A stretch of DNA of 49,802 nt from Lacicoccus qingdaonensis (GCF_900101075.1 NZ_FNFY01000019.1:1-49802); one strand, 5' to 3'. Shown: positions 13,669 to 25,886, counted from the first letter of the stretch. The notes: generated by a model from the sequence alone, not told the origin. Program-made: numbers and translations.

Positions 13669-14704
13669 GCGCTCCTTTTATCAATACGTCGCCTGCGGCT
13701 TTATATATTCTGTTTAACAGTGCTTCAGATCGCGGATTTACTCTAAACCTGTATATATAGATGATGTCCACATCGGACTTGTCCATCTTTCTGAGTGCAC
13801 CGTACAAATTTTTAGCCGCTTCCCTGTAATCGTCTTCCTTTTGGCACAGGCTGACAAACTCCACATCTTCCGGGATATCACGGCGGAATCGTTCGGGTGC
13901 AATCACACCGATGTTCTGTTCTTTTTCGGATGTCAGCGTCTGCGACAACACACTGCCTTCAATCAGTATGAGCGGCTGCCTGGGTGCATAATGCTTATAT
14001 TTCATCCCCGGGGAAACAGGCTTCTCCATATCACCTGAATGGACAGCGACCTGTCCGTCGATAACGCTTTCCAAATCCTCTTTCGTGACCTCGCCCGGTC
14101 TTGCAATACGGTATGGAAATGTTGTACAGTCCAGCACTGTGCTTTCGATGCCGTAATCGGCCGAATCGCTGGCAATAACACCATACACCTTACCCTTTAA
14201 ATCCTCTATGACATGGCTGTAATCGGTCGGTGAAGGCTTCCCGCTTATATTGGCACTCGGAGCCGCCAGCGGAATGTCCGTATACTCCAGAATCCTCAGA
14301 GCGACAGGATGACTCGGCATCCTTACGGCGACGGATCTTAAGTCTGCCACAGTTTTCGCAGCGATATAATTATCCTTCAAAGGCAATATGAAAGATATCG
14401 GCCCCGGCCAGAAAGTTTCCATCAGCTTTAAAATGCGTTCATCCGGTATTTCAGCGAATTTTTCCAACTGCTCAATACTGTGGATATGGACGATCAGCGG
14501 ATTATCCTGCGGTCTTTCTTTGGCATTGAATATTTTTTGGATGGCTTCCGGGTTCGTTGCATCCCCTGCAAGCCCGTATACCGTCTCGGTGGGCAGTCCG
14601 ATGACTTCCCCATATGTCAGTACTGTCTTTATTTCTTCCAGCTTGTCCAATGTTCCGGGACTGTTCAGTTCATCTGATGAAATCTGCCAAATTTTTGTAT
14701 CCAA
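13655..14704 (-). CDS. sua5: Threonylcarbamoyl-AMP synthase (Sua5/TsaC long form)
   Basis: The enzyme makes threonylcarbamoyl-AMP from threonine, bicarbonate and ATP for the t6A37 modification of ANN-decoding tRNAs. The 349-residue protein has the YrdC domain (about 20-210; LPTETVYGLAGDA, KERPQDNPLIVHI, SHPVALRIL, APSANISGKPSPT) plus the Sua5 C-terminal Rossmann-like domain (about 235-345), joined by a SPGMKYKHYAP linker. It lies 6 bp after prmC and overlaps ywlE, as expected for the staphylococcal operon. Confidence 0.95.
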   Translation of the reverse strand: MDTKIWQISSDELNSPGTLDKLEEIKTVLTYGEVIGLPTETVYGLAGDATNPEAIQKIFNAKERPQDNPLIVHIHSIEQLEKFAEIPDERILKLMETFWPGPISFILPLKDNYIAAKTVADLRSVAVRMPSHPVALRILEYTDIPLAAPSANISGKPSPTDYSHVIEDLKGKVYGVIASDSADYGIESTVLDCTTFPYRIARPGEVTKEDLESVIDGQVAVHSGDMEKPVSPGMKYKHYAPRQPLILIEGSVLSQTLTSEKEQNIGVIAPERFRRDIPEDVEFVSLCQKEDDYREAAKNLYGALRKMDKSDVDIIYIYRFRVNPRSEALLNRIYKAAGDVLIKGAHEID

Positions 14705-14710
14705 ACTCCC

Positions 14711-15565
14711 TCATCCTTCCCAGGTAAAATAAAGTATTCTGTCCTGCTTGTTGATATCTTTCACAACTCCGTACCGTTTTGTCTCCGGCCATCTCCTCAG
14801 TAGATATATTAACAATGGCTCCTTTTGATTAAAAGCAATTTCACAATAAACCCTGCCGCCGGCACTTAACACTTCGGGCAGTCCGTCAATCAGCCTTTTA
14901 TAAATCTCAAGTCCGTCATCCCCGGCAAACAGTGCCTGGTGCGGTTCGTGCTCGATGACAGAGGGCGTCATGACCGGTATATCATCTTTTGATATATAGG
15001 GAGGATTGGAGATGATGACATCTGCCTTTATATGATTCTCAATCAACGGACGGTATAAATCACCATGATAAAAAGTGATGTCGGCATTATGTGCATTACA
15101 GTTTTCTTTTGCCACTTCGAGAGCATCCTGTGATATGTCTGTTGCATATACTTTATTTTGATTCCAGTATTTATGCAGGGTCACCGGTATCGCTCCGGTG
15201 CCCGTTCCGATATCCACCACGGTCCGGCCGTCGTCTTTTTCTTCATTCAGAACAAACATGACCAGTTCTTCTGTTTCATTTCTCGGAATCAACGTGTCAG
15301 TCGTCACTTTGAATTTTTCCCCGTAAAACCATGAAAACCCCACAACGTATTGATAGGGTTCTCCGGCACACACTCTTTTGACAGCTTTATCATAAATCCC
15401 CTGCTCACATTGTGACATCGGCTCATCTGACTTCATCATGATCTGGGCAGTTGTCATTCTGAAGAGGTCTTCTGCCAAAAGCTGGGCTATTCTCGTTTCT
15501 TTACCATGGGCATAAAGAGAATTTTCTGCTTTTCTTATCACATCACGATAATTATATGGTGGCAT
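14711..15565 (-). CDS. prmC: Peptide chain release factor N5-glutamine methyltransferase
   Basis: This SAM-dependent enzyme methylates the glutamine of the GGQ motif of release factors. The 284-residue protein has an N-terminal helical substrate domain, the SAM motif DIGTGTGAI at 118-126 and the catalytic NPPY at 187-190. It overlaps its substrate gene prfA by 14 bp, which is the classical pairing. Confidence 0.96.
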   Translation of the reverse strand: MPPYNYRDVIRKAENSLYAHGKETRIAQLLAEDLFRMTTAQIMMKSDEPMSQCEQGIYDKAVKRVCAGEPYQYVVGFSWFYGEKFKVTTDTLIPRNETEELVMFVLNEEKDDGRTVVDIGTGTGAIPVTLHKYWNQNKVYATDISQDALEVAKENCNAHNADITFYHGDLYRPLIENHIKADVIISNPPYISKDDIPVMTPSVIEHEPHQALFAGDDGLEIYKRLIDGLPEVLSAGGRVYCEIAFNQKEPLLIYLLRRWPETKRYGVVKDINKQDRILYFTWEG

Positions 15566-16631
15566 TGTTCAGCTCTTCAAGTTTGGATGTCTGCTCTTCG
15601 ATGATCAATGCGTCGATGATATCATCAAGTCTGCCTTCAATAATCTGATCCAGTTTTTGGATTGTCAGACCGATTCTGTGGTCTGTAACACGGCTCTGGG
15701 GATAGTTGTATGTTCTTATGCGTTCTGAACGGTCGCCCGTCCCCACTGCCGATTTTCTCTGCTCCGCATATTCAGCTTCCGCTTCCTGCTGCATCAGGTC
15801 ATAGATTCTTGCGTTCAAAACCTTTCTCGCACGTTCCCTGTTTTTAATCTGGGATTTCTCATCCTGGGATGTGACAACCACACCTGTAGGGATATGGGTG
15901 ATACGGACGGCTGAATCCGTCGTGTTTACGTGTTGTCCGCCCGCTCCGCTGGAACGGTAGGTATCGATTTTAAGGTCTTCATTTCTGATATCCATCTCGA
16001 CATCTTCAACTTCAGGCAGAACTGCGACTGTCGCCGTTGATGTATGGATCCTGCCGCTGGACTCTGTTTCAGGTACTCTTTGCACACGATGTGCGCCATT
16101 TTCGTACTTCAGTCTGGAAAAGGCGCCGTGACCCTGGATCATAAAGCTGATTTCCTTATAGCCGCCGTGGTCACTGGCATTCGCCTCGACCACTTCAGTC
16201 TTCCAGCCATTATTTTCTGCATAGCGGGAATACATTCTGAACAGATCGCCGGCAAATATCTGGGCCTCATCTCCGCCCGCGGCACCGCGTATTTCAATGA
16301 TGACGTTTTTATCATCATTTGGATCTTTCGGAAGGAGTAATAGTTTTAACTGCTCTTCCAGTTCCGGTATATGCTTTTCAGAGTCGGAAATTTCTTCCTT
16401 CAGCATATCGAGCATTTCTTTGTCGTCAGTTTCATGCAGCATTTCTTTCGATTCTTCCATCGTCTCTTTATAATTTTTATATTCACGAAAGACGTCCACT
16501 GTCTTTTGCAGATCACTTTGTTCTTTTGAATACTCTCTTAATTTATCAGGATCACTGACAACATCGGGGTCGCTTAAAAGCTCATTCAGCTGTTCATACC
16601 GATTTTCAATTATCTCCAATTGATCAAACAT
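15552..16631 (-). CDS. prfA: Peptide chain release factor 1
   Basis: RF1 recognises UAA and UAG stop codons and triggers peptide release. The 359-residue protein carries GGQ at 231-233, the target of PrmC, in [20 protein letters not shown], and the family C-terminus [12 protein letters not shown]. The ATG at 16631 follows AAAGGTG. The open frame extends 33 codons further upstream into a terminator, which is not translated. In relatives tdk lies between rpmE2 and prfA; here the gap holds only a terminator. Confidence 0.97.
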   Translation of the reverse strand: MFDQLEIIENRYEQLNELLSDPDVVSDPDKLREYSKEQSDLQKTVDVFREYKNYKETMEESKEMLHETDDKEMLDMLKEEISDSEKHIPELEEQLKLLLLPKDPNDDKNVIIEIRGAAGGDEAQIFAGDLFRMYSRYAENNGWKTEVVEANASDHGGYKEISFMIQGHGAFSRLKYENGAHRVQRVPETESSGRIHTSTATVAVLPEVEDVEMDIRNEDLKIDTYRSSGAGGQHVNTTDSAVRITHIPTGVVVTSQDEKSQIKNRERARKVLNARIYDLMQQEAEAEYAEQRKSAVGTGDRSERIRTYNYPQSRVTDHRIGLTIQKLDQIIEGRLDDIIDALIIEEQTSKLEELNNATI

Positions 16632-16680
16632 ATTTTCACCTTTTCCGTCTTCTGTAATCTTTCTAAGTATATCATATTTT

Positions 16681-16728
16681 TGACACAAAAAAACTGCATT
16701 GAAACACATGTTCCAAGGCAGTTTGATC
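16681..16728 (-). terminator. Intrinsic terminator after rpmE2
   Basis: On the minus strand AAACTGC-CTTGGAAC, a short loop, GTTTCAA-GCAGTTT forms a long, slightly interrupted stem followed by seven T. It separates rpmE2 from prfA. Confidence 0.8.
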
Positions 16729-16738
16729 ATTTTTCACA

Positions 16739-16996
16739 TTATTCATTTGCTGATTTGAAACCAAATTTTTTGTTGAATCTCTCAACACGGCCATCCGCAG
16801 ATGCGAATTTTTGGCGGCCGGTATAAAATGGATGCGAATCAGATGATATATCCAAACGGATAACCGGATATTCCTTACCATCTTCCCATTCCATCGTTTC
16901 ATCGGAAGTACGTGTAGATCCACTTAAAAATTTATAATCTGTCGTAGAATCTAAAAATATTACTTTATGATATTCCGGATGAATGTTGTCTCTCAT
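16739..16996 (-). CDS. rpmE2: 50S ribosomal protein L31 type B
   Basis: This 85-residue ribosomal protein begins [20 protein letters not shown] and ends with the [20 protein letters not shown] motif. It has no cysteine at all, so it is the zinc-free C-minus form (type B). It is the only L31 in the window and lies at the conserved position next to rho. A good promoter lies in the gap toward rho, so it is not simply the tail of the rho transcript. Confidence 0.96.
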   Translation of the reverse strand: MRDNIHPEYHKVIFLDSTTDYKFLSGSTRTSDETMEWEDGKEYPVIRLDISSDSHPFYTGRQKFASADGRVERFNKKFGFKSANE

Positions 16997-17039
16997 GATA
17001 TTCAGCTCCCTTGCCCTGAACCATCTGGAACAGAGTTAT

Positions 17040-17097
17040 TTTGTGGTTTTGCCACACAATACTTGTGTATTATACATTGTATAACTTCAAAAATCAA
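17040..17097 (-). promoter_or_regulatory. Sigma-A promoter and leader hairpin of rpmE2
   Basis: Reading leftward, TTGATT (17092-17097) and TATAAT (17069-17074) are 17 bp apart. The 65-nt leader then contains TGTGG-CAAAA-CCACA near 17042-17056. I see no Zur-like box around the promoter. The hairpin could be an autoregulatory site, but nothing in the sequence proves it. Confidence 0.7.
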
Positions 17098-17113
17098 CCG
17101 TTTTTCAAGTGTT

Positions 17114-18430
17114 TTATATTACAGGCTTTCCTGATTTTTGAGAAGACACCATGCGGTCCCTGAGGACATCAAAGAATTCTTCGTTTGATTCCGTCTGTTT
17201 CAATATTCTCAGGAATCTTTCCGTAAAGTCAGGCGCATCTGTAAACAGTTTTCTAAGCTGCCACAGTACATCCAATTCTTTCTTGTCTAGCAGCAGTTCT
17301 TCTTTTCTCGTACTCGAACGGCGGATATCAATCGCCGGGTAGATTCTTTTCTCACTGAGTCCCCGGTCCAGATGTAGTTCCATGTTCCCAGTCCCTTTGA
17401 ACTCTTCATAAATGACATCATCCATACGGCTTCCGGTCTCAACAAGTGCCGTGGAAAGAATGGTCAGGCTTCCGCCTGCTTCTATATTACGGGCAGCACC
17501 GAAGAAATGTTTCGGCCGGTGTAAGCTTGCCGGATCCAGTCCGCCGGATAAAGTGCGTCCGCTTGGCGGGATTACCAGGTTATACGCTCTTGCCAGACGT
17601 GTGATCGAATCCATTAAAATGATGACGTCCTCACCCATCTCAACCATACGTTTCGATCTTTCAAGAAGAAGTTCAGCAACTTTCACATGATGCTGAGGCG
17701 GTTCGTCGAAAGTCGAGTGTACAACATCGGCATTTTCAACAGAACGCTCCAGGTCTGTAACCTCTTCTGGCCGCTCGCCTATCAGCAGTATGAACAGCTT
17801 GGCCTTCGGATGATTCACCGCAATTGCATTTGCAATTTCTTTCAGCAGCGATGTCTTACCCGCTTTCGGCGGTGCGACAATCATTCCGCGCTGGCCGAAA
17901 CCGATCGGTGTGACAAGGTCCATAATGCGTGTGGATAAGCCACTGCCCTTATTTTCAAGGTGTATGCGCTCTTCCGGATACAGGGGGGTAAGCGCCTGGA
18001 AGTGCGGACGCTTCTTCACATCTTCAGCATTTTGGTCATTGATGAAATCGACCTGCAGCAGGCCGTAATATTTTTCATTTTCTTTGGGCTTTCTGACTTT
18101 CCCGGTGACTTTGTCACCTTTTTTCAATTCGAATCTTCTGATTTGGGATGCGGAGATATAGATGTCTTTCTCACCTTTTGAAAAGTTTACCGTACGGAGA
18201 AAACCATAGCCGTCCTGCTGAATGTCGTCCAGTACGCCTTCCATGTAATAGTTGCCCTCTTTCTCCATTTCGGCTTCCATGATGGCAAGTACAAGCTCTT
18301 TTTTATTCAGCTTGCTGTAGTTTGTCAGTTTCAGTTCTTTTGCACGTTCGGTAAGTACCTTTGTGGAATTGCCTTTATATAGCGAATCGAAGGTTTCGTA
18401 CTTCATGCCTTCTTTGTTTCGATCAGCCAT
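17114..18430 (-). CDS. rho: Transcription termination factor Rho
   Basis: Rho is the hexameric RNA helicase that ends untranslated transcripts. The 438-residue protein has a Rho-N helix-turn-helix (about 20-55), an OSB-type RNA-binding domain (about 60-135; GVLDDIQQDGYGFLR, DIYISASQIRRF), and the motor domain with Walker A APPKAGKT at 186-193, VILMDSITRLARAYN and SGGLDPASLHRPKHFFGAARN. It starts at ATG 18430 after a GTGAAGTG ribosome site. The 163-bp upstream gap has AT-rich leader sequence with no feature I can call with confidence. Confidence 0.97.
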   Translation of the reverse strand: MADRNKEGMKYETFDSLYKGNSTKVLTERAKELKLTNYSKLNKKELVLAIMEAEMEKEGNYYMEGVLDDIQQDGYGFLRTVNFSKGEKDIYISASQIRRFELKKGDKVTGKVRKPKENEKYYGLLQVDFINDQNAEDVKKRPHFQALTPLYPEERIHLENKGSGLSTRIMDLVTPIGFGQRGMIVAPPKAGKTSLLKEIANAIAVNHPKAKLFILLIGERPEEVTDLERSVENADVVHSTFDEPPQHHVKVAELLLERSKRMVEMGEDVIILMDSITRLARAYNLVIPPSGRTLSGGLDPASLHRPKHFFGAARNIEAGGSLTILSTALVETGSRMDDVIYEEFKGTGNMELHLDRGLSEKRIYPAIDIRRSSTRKEELLLDKKELDVLWQLRKLFTDAPDFTERFLRILKQTESNEEFFDVLRDRMVSSQKSGKPVI

Positions 18431-18593
18431 GTATTCACTTCACTTTCATATTTTTGGGTATTGTTTGATTTATATTAAAAAAGTTTAAAGAGGATGATTG
18501 AAGATGTTGTGTGATGAACATCTGATATTTTACATTATTTATGGTTAAAAGAAAAGAAGCATATCATTTTTCCGGATACACTTCTGTAAAGAT

Positions 18594-19559
18594 CTAATCT
18601 TCCATCACCATATTCGGTTTTTTCTGCAGACTGTGACGTCCATTGATGAAACGGACGGTCCCGGACTTTGCTCTCATGACGACTGATGATGTTTCGGCAT
18701 AACTTCCTTTGAACTGGACGCCTTTCATCATTTCGCCGTCTGTCACCGCAGTGGCTGCAAATATCGCATCATCCCCCCGGACAAGGTCGTCCATCAGGAG
18801 CTTTTTCTCTGGATCCACACCCATGGACTCACAGCGCTCAGTGTCACCGTCTCTCATCGGCACCAGCCTGCCCTGGAAATCGCCGCCCAGACATTTGATG
18901 CCGACTGCTGAAATCACACCTTCCGGTGCACCGCCGATGCCAAGCATCAGATCAACACCTGTCCAGTCAAAGCATGTATTGATCGCTCCCGCTACATCTC
19001 CGTCATGGAAAAATTTGATCCGTGCACCGGCCGCTCTTATTTCATCTATTATTTTACGGTTCCTTTCTCTTTTTATAATTGTGACCGTGACTTCAGATAT
19101 ACTTTTGCCTTTTGCTTTTGCCACTGCTTTTAGATTGGCTGACACCGGGGCATCGAGGTCGACCTGTCCCCGGCACTCCGGTCCGACTGCAATTTTATTC
19201 ATGTACATATCTGGCGCATGCAGTAAATTGCCTTTGTCGGCTACGGCAAGGACTGTAAGTGCATTCCATGCGCCGTTGGCGACAATTGATGTTCCTTCAA
19301 GGGGATCGACTGCGATATCGATTTCCGGTCCTTCGCGCGTTCCCAGTTCTTCGCCTATGTAAAGCATCGGTGCCTCATCGATCTCTCCTTCACCTATAAC
19401 CACTTTACCTGTCATCGGTATAGTATCAAATACTGTACGCATGGCTTCAGTCGCTGCATCGTCCGCTGCCTCCTTCATGCCTTTTCCGACCCATTTAGCA
19501 CTTTGAAGAGCTGCCGCTTCCGTCACTCTGACCAGCTCCATAGATAAACTTCTCTCCAT
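18594..19559 (-). CDS. glpX: Fructose-1,6-bisphosphatase class II
   Basis: The enzyme hydrolyses fructose 1,6-bisphosphate in gluconeogenesis. The 321-residue protein has the lithium-sensitive phosphatase signature [12 protein letters not shown] at 54-65 and the metal-binding DPLEGT at 85-90, followed by [12 protein letters not shown] 19559 follows TTGGAGG. It lies between murZ and rho as in Bacillus. A strong terminator separates it from murZ. Confidence 0.95.
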   Translation of the reverse strand: MERSLSMELVRVTEAAALQSAKWVGKGMKEAADDAATEAMRTVFDTIPMTGKVVIGEGEIDEAPMLYIGEELGTREGPEIDIAVDPLEGTSIVANGAWNALTVLAVADKGNLLHAPDMYMNKIAVGPECRGQVDLDAPVSANLKAVAKAKGKSISEVTVTIIKRERNRKIIDEIRAAGARIKFFHDGDVAGAINTCFDWTGVDLMLGIGGAPEGVISAVGIKCLGGDFQGRLVPMRDGDTERCESMGVDPEKKLLMDDLVRGDDAIFAATAVTDGEMMKGVQFKGSYAETSSVVMRAKSGTVRFINGRHSLQKKPNMVMED

Positions 19560-19625
19560 GTGAGAACCTCCAAATATTATTTCAAAATCAGTATATCATA
19601 TTGAAAAATTATAAAATGAAACAAA

Positions 19626-19662
19626 AAATCCCGGAATTAATCGACTGCATTAATTCCGGGAT
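19626..19662 (-). terminator. Intrinsic terminator after murZ
   Basis: A perfect 14-bp stem (ATCCCGGAATTAAT and its complement, loop of 7 nt) is followed on the minus strand by six T. It ends the tal-murZ transcript. Confidence 0.92.
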
Positions 19663-19669
19663 CAAGTAC

Positions 19670-20932
19670 TTATTCAATGGTTTCTCTCCATATATCCGCA
19701 CCGAGCTCTTCCAGTTTTCTCACTATATCACTGTATCCCCGGTCAATATGCTCGACATTATGAATCGTCGTTACACCGTTTGCAATGAGACCGGATAATA
19801 AAAGACATGCACCGGCCCTTAAGTCACTCGCATATACATCGGCGCCCTGAAGCTCTGACGGGTAAATCAGAGCAGTCCCGCTTTTCTTTTCAATATTTGC
19901 GCTGAGGCGTCTCAGTTCGTCAACGTGACGGAATCTTGCCGGATAGATCGTCTCTGTAATTTTACTCACGCCATCCGTCAGAAACAACAGCGGGGTGATC
20001 GGCTGCTGAAGATCTGTTGCGAACCCCGGGTACACCTGTGTTTTCAGTGAGACCGGCTTGTATGTTTTTGGATGGGACAGCACGACATAGTCGTCCCCTT
20101 CTTCGATTTCAACACCAATTTCCTGAAGTTTAGAAGTCAATGACTCCATATGCGTCGGGATGATATTGTTCACCCGGTAATTTTTTCCTTTGATTGCGCC
20201 CGCAATCATGTATGTCCCGGCTTCAATCCGGTCGGGTATGATGTTGTGCCTCGTCCCCCGGAGTTTGTCCACACCATAGATTTTAATCGTATCAGTACCC
20301 GCACCTTTGATGTTCGCTCCCATCTTATTCAGAAGTGAGGCCACATCAACAATTTCCGGCTCTTTTGCGACGTTTTCAAGAATCGTCTTGCCTTCAGCCT
20401 GGCTGGCAGCGACCATGAGGTTGATCGTCGCGCCGACACTGACGACATCAAAAAAGATTTTCGCTCCTGTCAGTTTTTCCGCTTCCAGATACATTGCGCC
20501 GTATTCATTCGTCACTTTGGCACCAAGTGCTTCAAAACCCTTGATATGCTGATCAATCGGTCTCGGTCCCAGCGGACAGCCGCCCGGCAGGCCGATGACA
20601 CATTTTTTAAAACGTGCAAGCATTGCACCCATCATATAGTACGATGCTCTCAAAGACTGAACCTTGTTGTTGGATAAAGGCATATTCTGTGCATTTTCTG
20701 CATTGATTTTAAGTGTGGTGTCCTCTAAATCAGTATCAATATTCAAATCGTTCAATAAACTCATCAAAGTATCCACATCAGAAATTTCAGGAAGACCTTC
20801 CAATATCACTTCGCCTTCAGACGCCATCAATGATGCAGGAATCAGTGCAACTGCACTGTTTTTTGCGCCGCTTATATCGACTTCTCCTGTAAGAGTTCTT
20901 CCGCCACGTACTTTAATCACTTCTTTTTTCAT
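19670..20932 (-). CDS. murZ: UDP-N-acetylglucosamine 1-carboxyvinyltransferase MurZ (MurAB type)
   Basis: This is the second enolpyruvyl transferase paralogue found in low-GC Gram-positives. The 420-residue protein has Lys24 in SGAKN, catalytic Cys119 in [10 protein letters not shown] and [12 protein letters not shown]. Its position between tal/fba and glpX is that of murAB (murZ). All key residues are intact, so both paralogues of this window should be active. It starts 30 bp after the tal stop. Confidence 0.95.
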   Translation of the reverse strand: MKKEVIKVRGGRTLTGEVDISGAKNSAVALIPASLMASEGEVILEGLPEISDVDTLMSLLNDLNIDTDLEDTTLKINAENAQNMPLSNNKVQSLRASYYMMGAMLARFKKCVIGLPGGCPLGPRPIDQHIKGFEALGAKVTNEYGAMYLEAEKLTGAKIFFDVVSVGATINLMVAASQAEGKTILENVAKEPEIVDVASLLNKMGANIKGAGTDTIKIYGVDKLRGTRHNIIPDRIEAGTYMIAGAIKGKNYRVNNIIPTHMESLTSKLQEIGVEIEEGDDYVVLSHPKTYKPVSLKTQVYPGFATDLQQPITPLLFLTDGVSKITETIYPARFRHVDELRRLSANIEKKSGTALIYPSELQGADVYASDLRAGACLLLSGLIANGVTTIHNVEHIDRGYSDIVRKLEELGADIWRETIE

Positions 20933-20962
20933 ATACTTACTCCTTACTTGATATCGAGCGTT

Positions 20963-21607
20963 TTACTTATCCTTATTCCAGTCATTCAAGAACTGCTCGA
21001 TCCCCTTATCAGTCAGTGGGTGATCAGTCAATTTCTTCAATACTTTATAAGGTACCGTCGCTATATGCGCACCTTTTAGAGCAGCGCCATGAATATGTCC
21101 TTCGTTCCTGATCGAAGCCGCAATGATTTCAGTATCGATATCATGAAGCGCGAAAATATAACTGATATCTTCGATCAGCTGCAGTCCTTCAAGGCCGATG
21201 TCATCCAGTCTTCCGATGAACGGCGATACATAGGTCGCACCCGCCCTTGCTGCAGTCAGTGCCTGTACGGTATTGAAAACGAGAGTGACGTTTGTTTTGA
21301 TGCCTTCTGAAGCCAGTACTTTGACGGCTTTCATACCTTCACCGGTCATCGGAATTTTAACGATGATGTGTTCATGAAGCTTTGCAAGTTCCCTGCCTTC
21401 TTCAATCATGCCTTCAGCTTCCAGTGAAATGACTTCACCGCTGACAGGGCCCTGGACCAGTTCACAGATTTCTACAAGTCGTTCATGGAATGATATGTCC
21501 TTTTCTTTGGCGACGAGTGAAGGGTTGGTTGTTACACCGCTTAGTACGCCCCACTCATGTATTTCTTTAATTTCATCCATATTTGCTGTATCAATAAAAT
21601 ATTTCAT
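20963..21607 (-). CDS. tal: Transaldolase of the small FSA/TalC-like type (YwjH-like)
   Basis: This is a 214-residue TIM-barrel enzyme of the short transaldolase subfamily that moves a dihydroxyacetone unit between sugar phosphates in the pentose phosphate pathway. The Schiff-base lysine is Lys84 in IIVKIPMT, with the GVTTNPSL motif at 24-31 and [13 protein letters not shown]. The ATG at 21607 has GGAGG 9 nt upstream; the open frame before it is not used. Fructose-6-phosphate aldolases have the same fold, but position supports transaldolase. No fba gene is present beside it, unlike in Bacillus and Staphylococcus. Confidence 0.9.
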   Translation of the reverse strand: MKYFIDTANMDEIKEIHEWGVLSGVTTNPSLVAKEKDISFHERLVEICELVQGPVSGEVISLEAEGMIEEGRELAKLHEHIIVKIPMTGEGMKAVKVLASEGIKTNVTLVFNTVQALTAARAGATYVSPFIGRLDDIGLEGLQLIEDISYIFALHDIDTEIIAASIRNEGHIHGAALKGAHIATVPYKVLKKLTDHPLTDKGIEQFLNDWNKDK

Positions 21608-21638
21608 ATTTATAATCCTCCATTGCATCTTTTTATTC

Positions 21639-21668
21639 ATTATATAAGAATTTTGTTTACGCCCGCAA
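21639..21668 (-). promoter_or_regulatory. Putative sigma-A promoter of tal-murZ
   Basis: Reading leftward, TTGCGG (21663-21668) and a perfect TATAAT (21639-21644) are 18 bp apart, and tal begins about 30 bp downstream of the -10. The -35 is only a partial match. Confidence 0.5.
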
Positions 21669-21825
21669 AGAAAATGATGAGAGATTTTGCAGTCATTCAA
21701 TTTAAGTATAGTATCTTTCAATTAAAATACGATTAAAATCCTGTATTGTTTTATCAGAATACAAATAAGCATTCATTTTATCACCGAGATGATATATGCT
21801 TAATTATTATATAGGGGTGATAAAC

Positions 21826-22338
21826 ATGGATAAAATATTACAGACTCAACTCGTCAATATTTACAATCATATAGATGCTCAGGAAGAAGAAATCGAGATT
21901 GCAGCACGATTATTGTCTCAGGCTGTTCATGGTGAAGGCGACATTGTCATCAAAACATTTCATGACTTCACGCATCTCGAGCCTCTTCTCCTCCACGGGG
22001 AATTGAAACTTGGCAATCCCTCTTCATTCAGTGCATTTGAAAATATTGACACTCCGGACAGGATGCTGGTCGTCGCCAATACTTTCGATGAGGAAGTAAA
22101 AACTTTCATAGATGAACTGCGTTCCAGAGACATCGATTTTGTACTGGTTTCAAATTATAACAGACATGAAAACGAGACGCTTGATAATGTCCATCACTAT
22201 ATCGATCTGTCCTCGCCAAGACCTTTGATACCGACACCCAATTTCGATAAGATTGTCAATCCATATATGAACGCATTCACCTATTTATACTATCATCTGT
22301 ACGTCCTGATTGACGAGATGACGAATGACGACTACTAA
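21826..22338 (+). CDS. DUF2529 family protein (YwjG-like)
   Basis: This 170-residue soluble protein lies next to pyrG and in divergent orientation to the tal-murZ operon, the place of ywjG (DUF2529) in Bacillus. It contains an N-terminal helix with QLVNIYNHIDAQEEEIE and a SIS-like alpha/beta core (LLVVANTFDEEVKTFIDEL, FVLVSNY). Such a fold would bind a sugar phosphate, but that is inferred. The ATG at 21826 follows AGGGGTG. Function unknown. Confidence 0.8.
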   Translation: MDKILQTQLVNIYNHIDAQEEEIEIAARLLSQAVHGEGDIVIKTFHDFTHLEPLLLHGELKLGNPSSFSAFENIDTPDRMLVVANTFDEEVKTFIDELRSRDIDFVLVSNYNRHENETLDNVHHYIDLSSPRPLIPTPNFDKIVNPYMNAFTYLYYHLYVLIDEMTNDDY

Positions 22339-24624
<2,286 letters not shown>

Positions 24625-24696
24625 TGATTTACATCCTTTCGTCCGCTCGTATCTTTAGATATGATACAGTTATTTAACTGATGAATCAAGAAGTAT

Positions 24697-25536
24697 TTAA
24701 TATTTAATATACTTTATATACAGATCCTCTTTATCCGTCTCTTTAAAGCGTGCAAAACCGACATATTCAAATAATTGATTGATGCTTTCATCTTCGTTGA
24801 CCAAAACGGCAAGTTCAGAGAGCTCTTTCATATTTCTTCTTAAAAATGTACCCAGCTGTCTTAACGCACTGGATGCAATTCCTCTGTCTCTCTCATCTTC
24901 AGTGACGAATATATTTTTTATCAGGAGCGTTTTTCCTTCTGCAGTGCCTTCGATGCAGCCGATCGCTTTTTCATTATCAAGAATGATGTCTATCTTGACA
25001 TCCGGCGCCTCTGTTTCTTCATCTACCACTAATTTGATATTACTAACATATTTCTGATCAAGATCAAGATGATACAGTCTCTCCAATCCGATCGGACCGT
25101 CCTCCTTGGTCGCCGTATGAATAAAACCCGCCCTTTCATAAAGGTTCCATGCCGCCGCATTATCAGCATCCACTACAAGATGCAGATGGTCATAGTCTGA
25201 AAAATGATTCTGGACGAAAATCGGCAGATTCAAAGCAACTTTAGTACCGTATCCCTTTCCCTGCACACTTTCATTAATGGACAAGGAGCGGACAAACACG
25301 ACCTCCCTTCTCGTGTCATAGCCTTCGTGGCGGTAATGTTTATGCAGTACGAAAAAACCGACGATGCCGTCCTCCCTGTCGACGACCACACATGGCATAC
25401 GGTCTTCATCCCCCACCGCATCATTCAGCACATCCAGCGGCAGGCTGGTGAATTCAAGCTGCTGTTCACTGAGCTTGAAATTTTTTAAAGCTGTTCTGTC
25501 ACTTTCTTCAAATGGCCGTATATTAATCTCATTCAT
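24697..25536 (-). CDS. Tandem GNAT-domain acetyltransferase
   Basis: The 279-residue protein contains two GNAT folds. The first (about 1-155) is complete: NIRPFEESDRTALKNF, the acetyl-CoA pyrophosphate loop VQGKGYGTKVA and NLYERAGF. The second (about 160-279) has VTEDERDRGIASSALRQLG and NQLFEYVGF, so its CoA loop is also partly kept. The substrate is unknown. ATG 25536 has AAGGGG upstream; the longer open frame is not supported. It stands alone between rpoE and a divergent transporter. Confidence 0.8.
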   Translation of the reverse strand: MNEINIRPFEESDRTALKNFKLSEQQLEFTSLPLDVLNDAVGDEDRMPCVVVDREDGIVGFFVLHKHYRHEGYDTRREVVFVRSLSINESVQGKGYGTKVALNLPIFVQNHFSDYDHLHLVVDADNAAAWNLYERAGFIHTATKEDGPIGLERLYHLDLDQKYVSNIKLVVDEETEAPDVKIDIILDNEKAIGCIEGTAEGKTLLIKNIFVTEDERDRGIASSALRQLGTFLRRNMKELSELAVLVNEDESINQLFEYVGFARFKETDKEDLYIKYIKY

Positions 25537-25886
25537 AAATTTTGTCCCCTTTTTGACATATCTGTTTATTTTGTTATGATACTGAATATACAATTTGAAT
25601 TTCAATTATACTTTATTTCCACTTACAGAATAACCTAAAAGTGTGATTGAACAAACATCTTATTTAGTGTATGATTTTCCTATATTATACTAAATGTTGT
25701 ATATTTTACTTAAGCAAAATCTATTAAAGTAATTTAATTGACAAACACACAGCCAATTATCTTACTATCAGCGAAATGCCGCTGGTACAAGGTACCAGCG
25801 GCATTCTTTATGGTCACCCGAATATATGCATCATAACACCCAGAACTGTAGAAAAGCTGAAAAATATTTTTATGGAGGGTTTTTTA
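25537..25886. promoter_or_regulatory. 350-bp divergent intergenic region with promoters and leader hairpin
   Basis: This AT-rich gap separates the GNAT gene (-) from the BCCT gene (+). Rightward, TTGACA at 25738-25743 is followed 18 bp later by TTACTA, giving a likely start just before the hairpin at 25776. Leftward, TTGAAA and TATCAT spaced by 18 bp (about 25577-25606) could serve the GNAT gene. No open frame here looks real. Confidence 0.5.
25776..25804 (+). repeat. Perfect 13-bp stem hairpin in the BCCT transporter leader
   Basis: ATGCCGCTGGTAC (25776-25788) and its exact complement (25792-25804) enclose a three-base loop. The downstream TTCTTTATGG has only a weak T-run, so it is an imperfect terminator. 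It lies a few bases after the predicted transcription start and about 80 bp before the start codon, so it would form the 5' end of the mRNA. Possible roles are attenuation, a protein-binding operator, or 5' stabilisation. Confidence 0.7.

Noticed and set aside
16997-17113. Zur-regulated leader before rpmE2
   Set aside because: No TAAATCGTAAT-type Zur box is visible near the promoter. The gene is the zinc-free L31 form and may be constitutive here.
18709-19362. 217-codon open frame on the plus strand inside glpX
   Set aside because: It is the antisense shadow of a well-conserved gene, rich in Ser, Pro and Ile as expected from such shadows.
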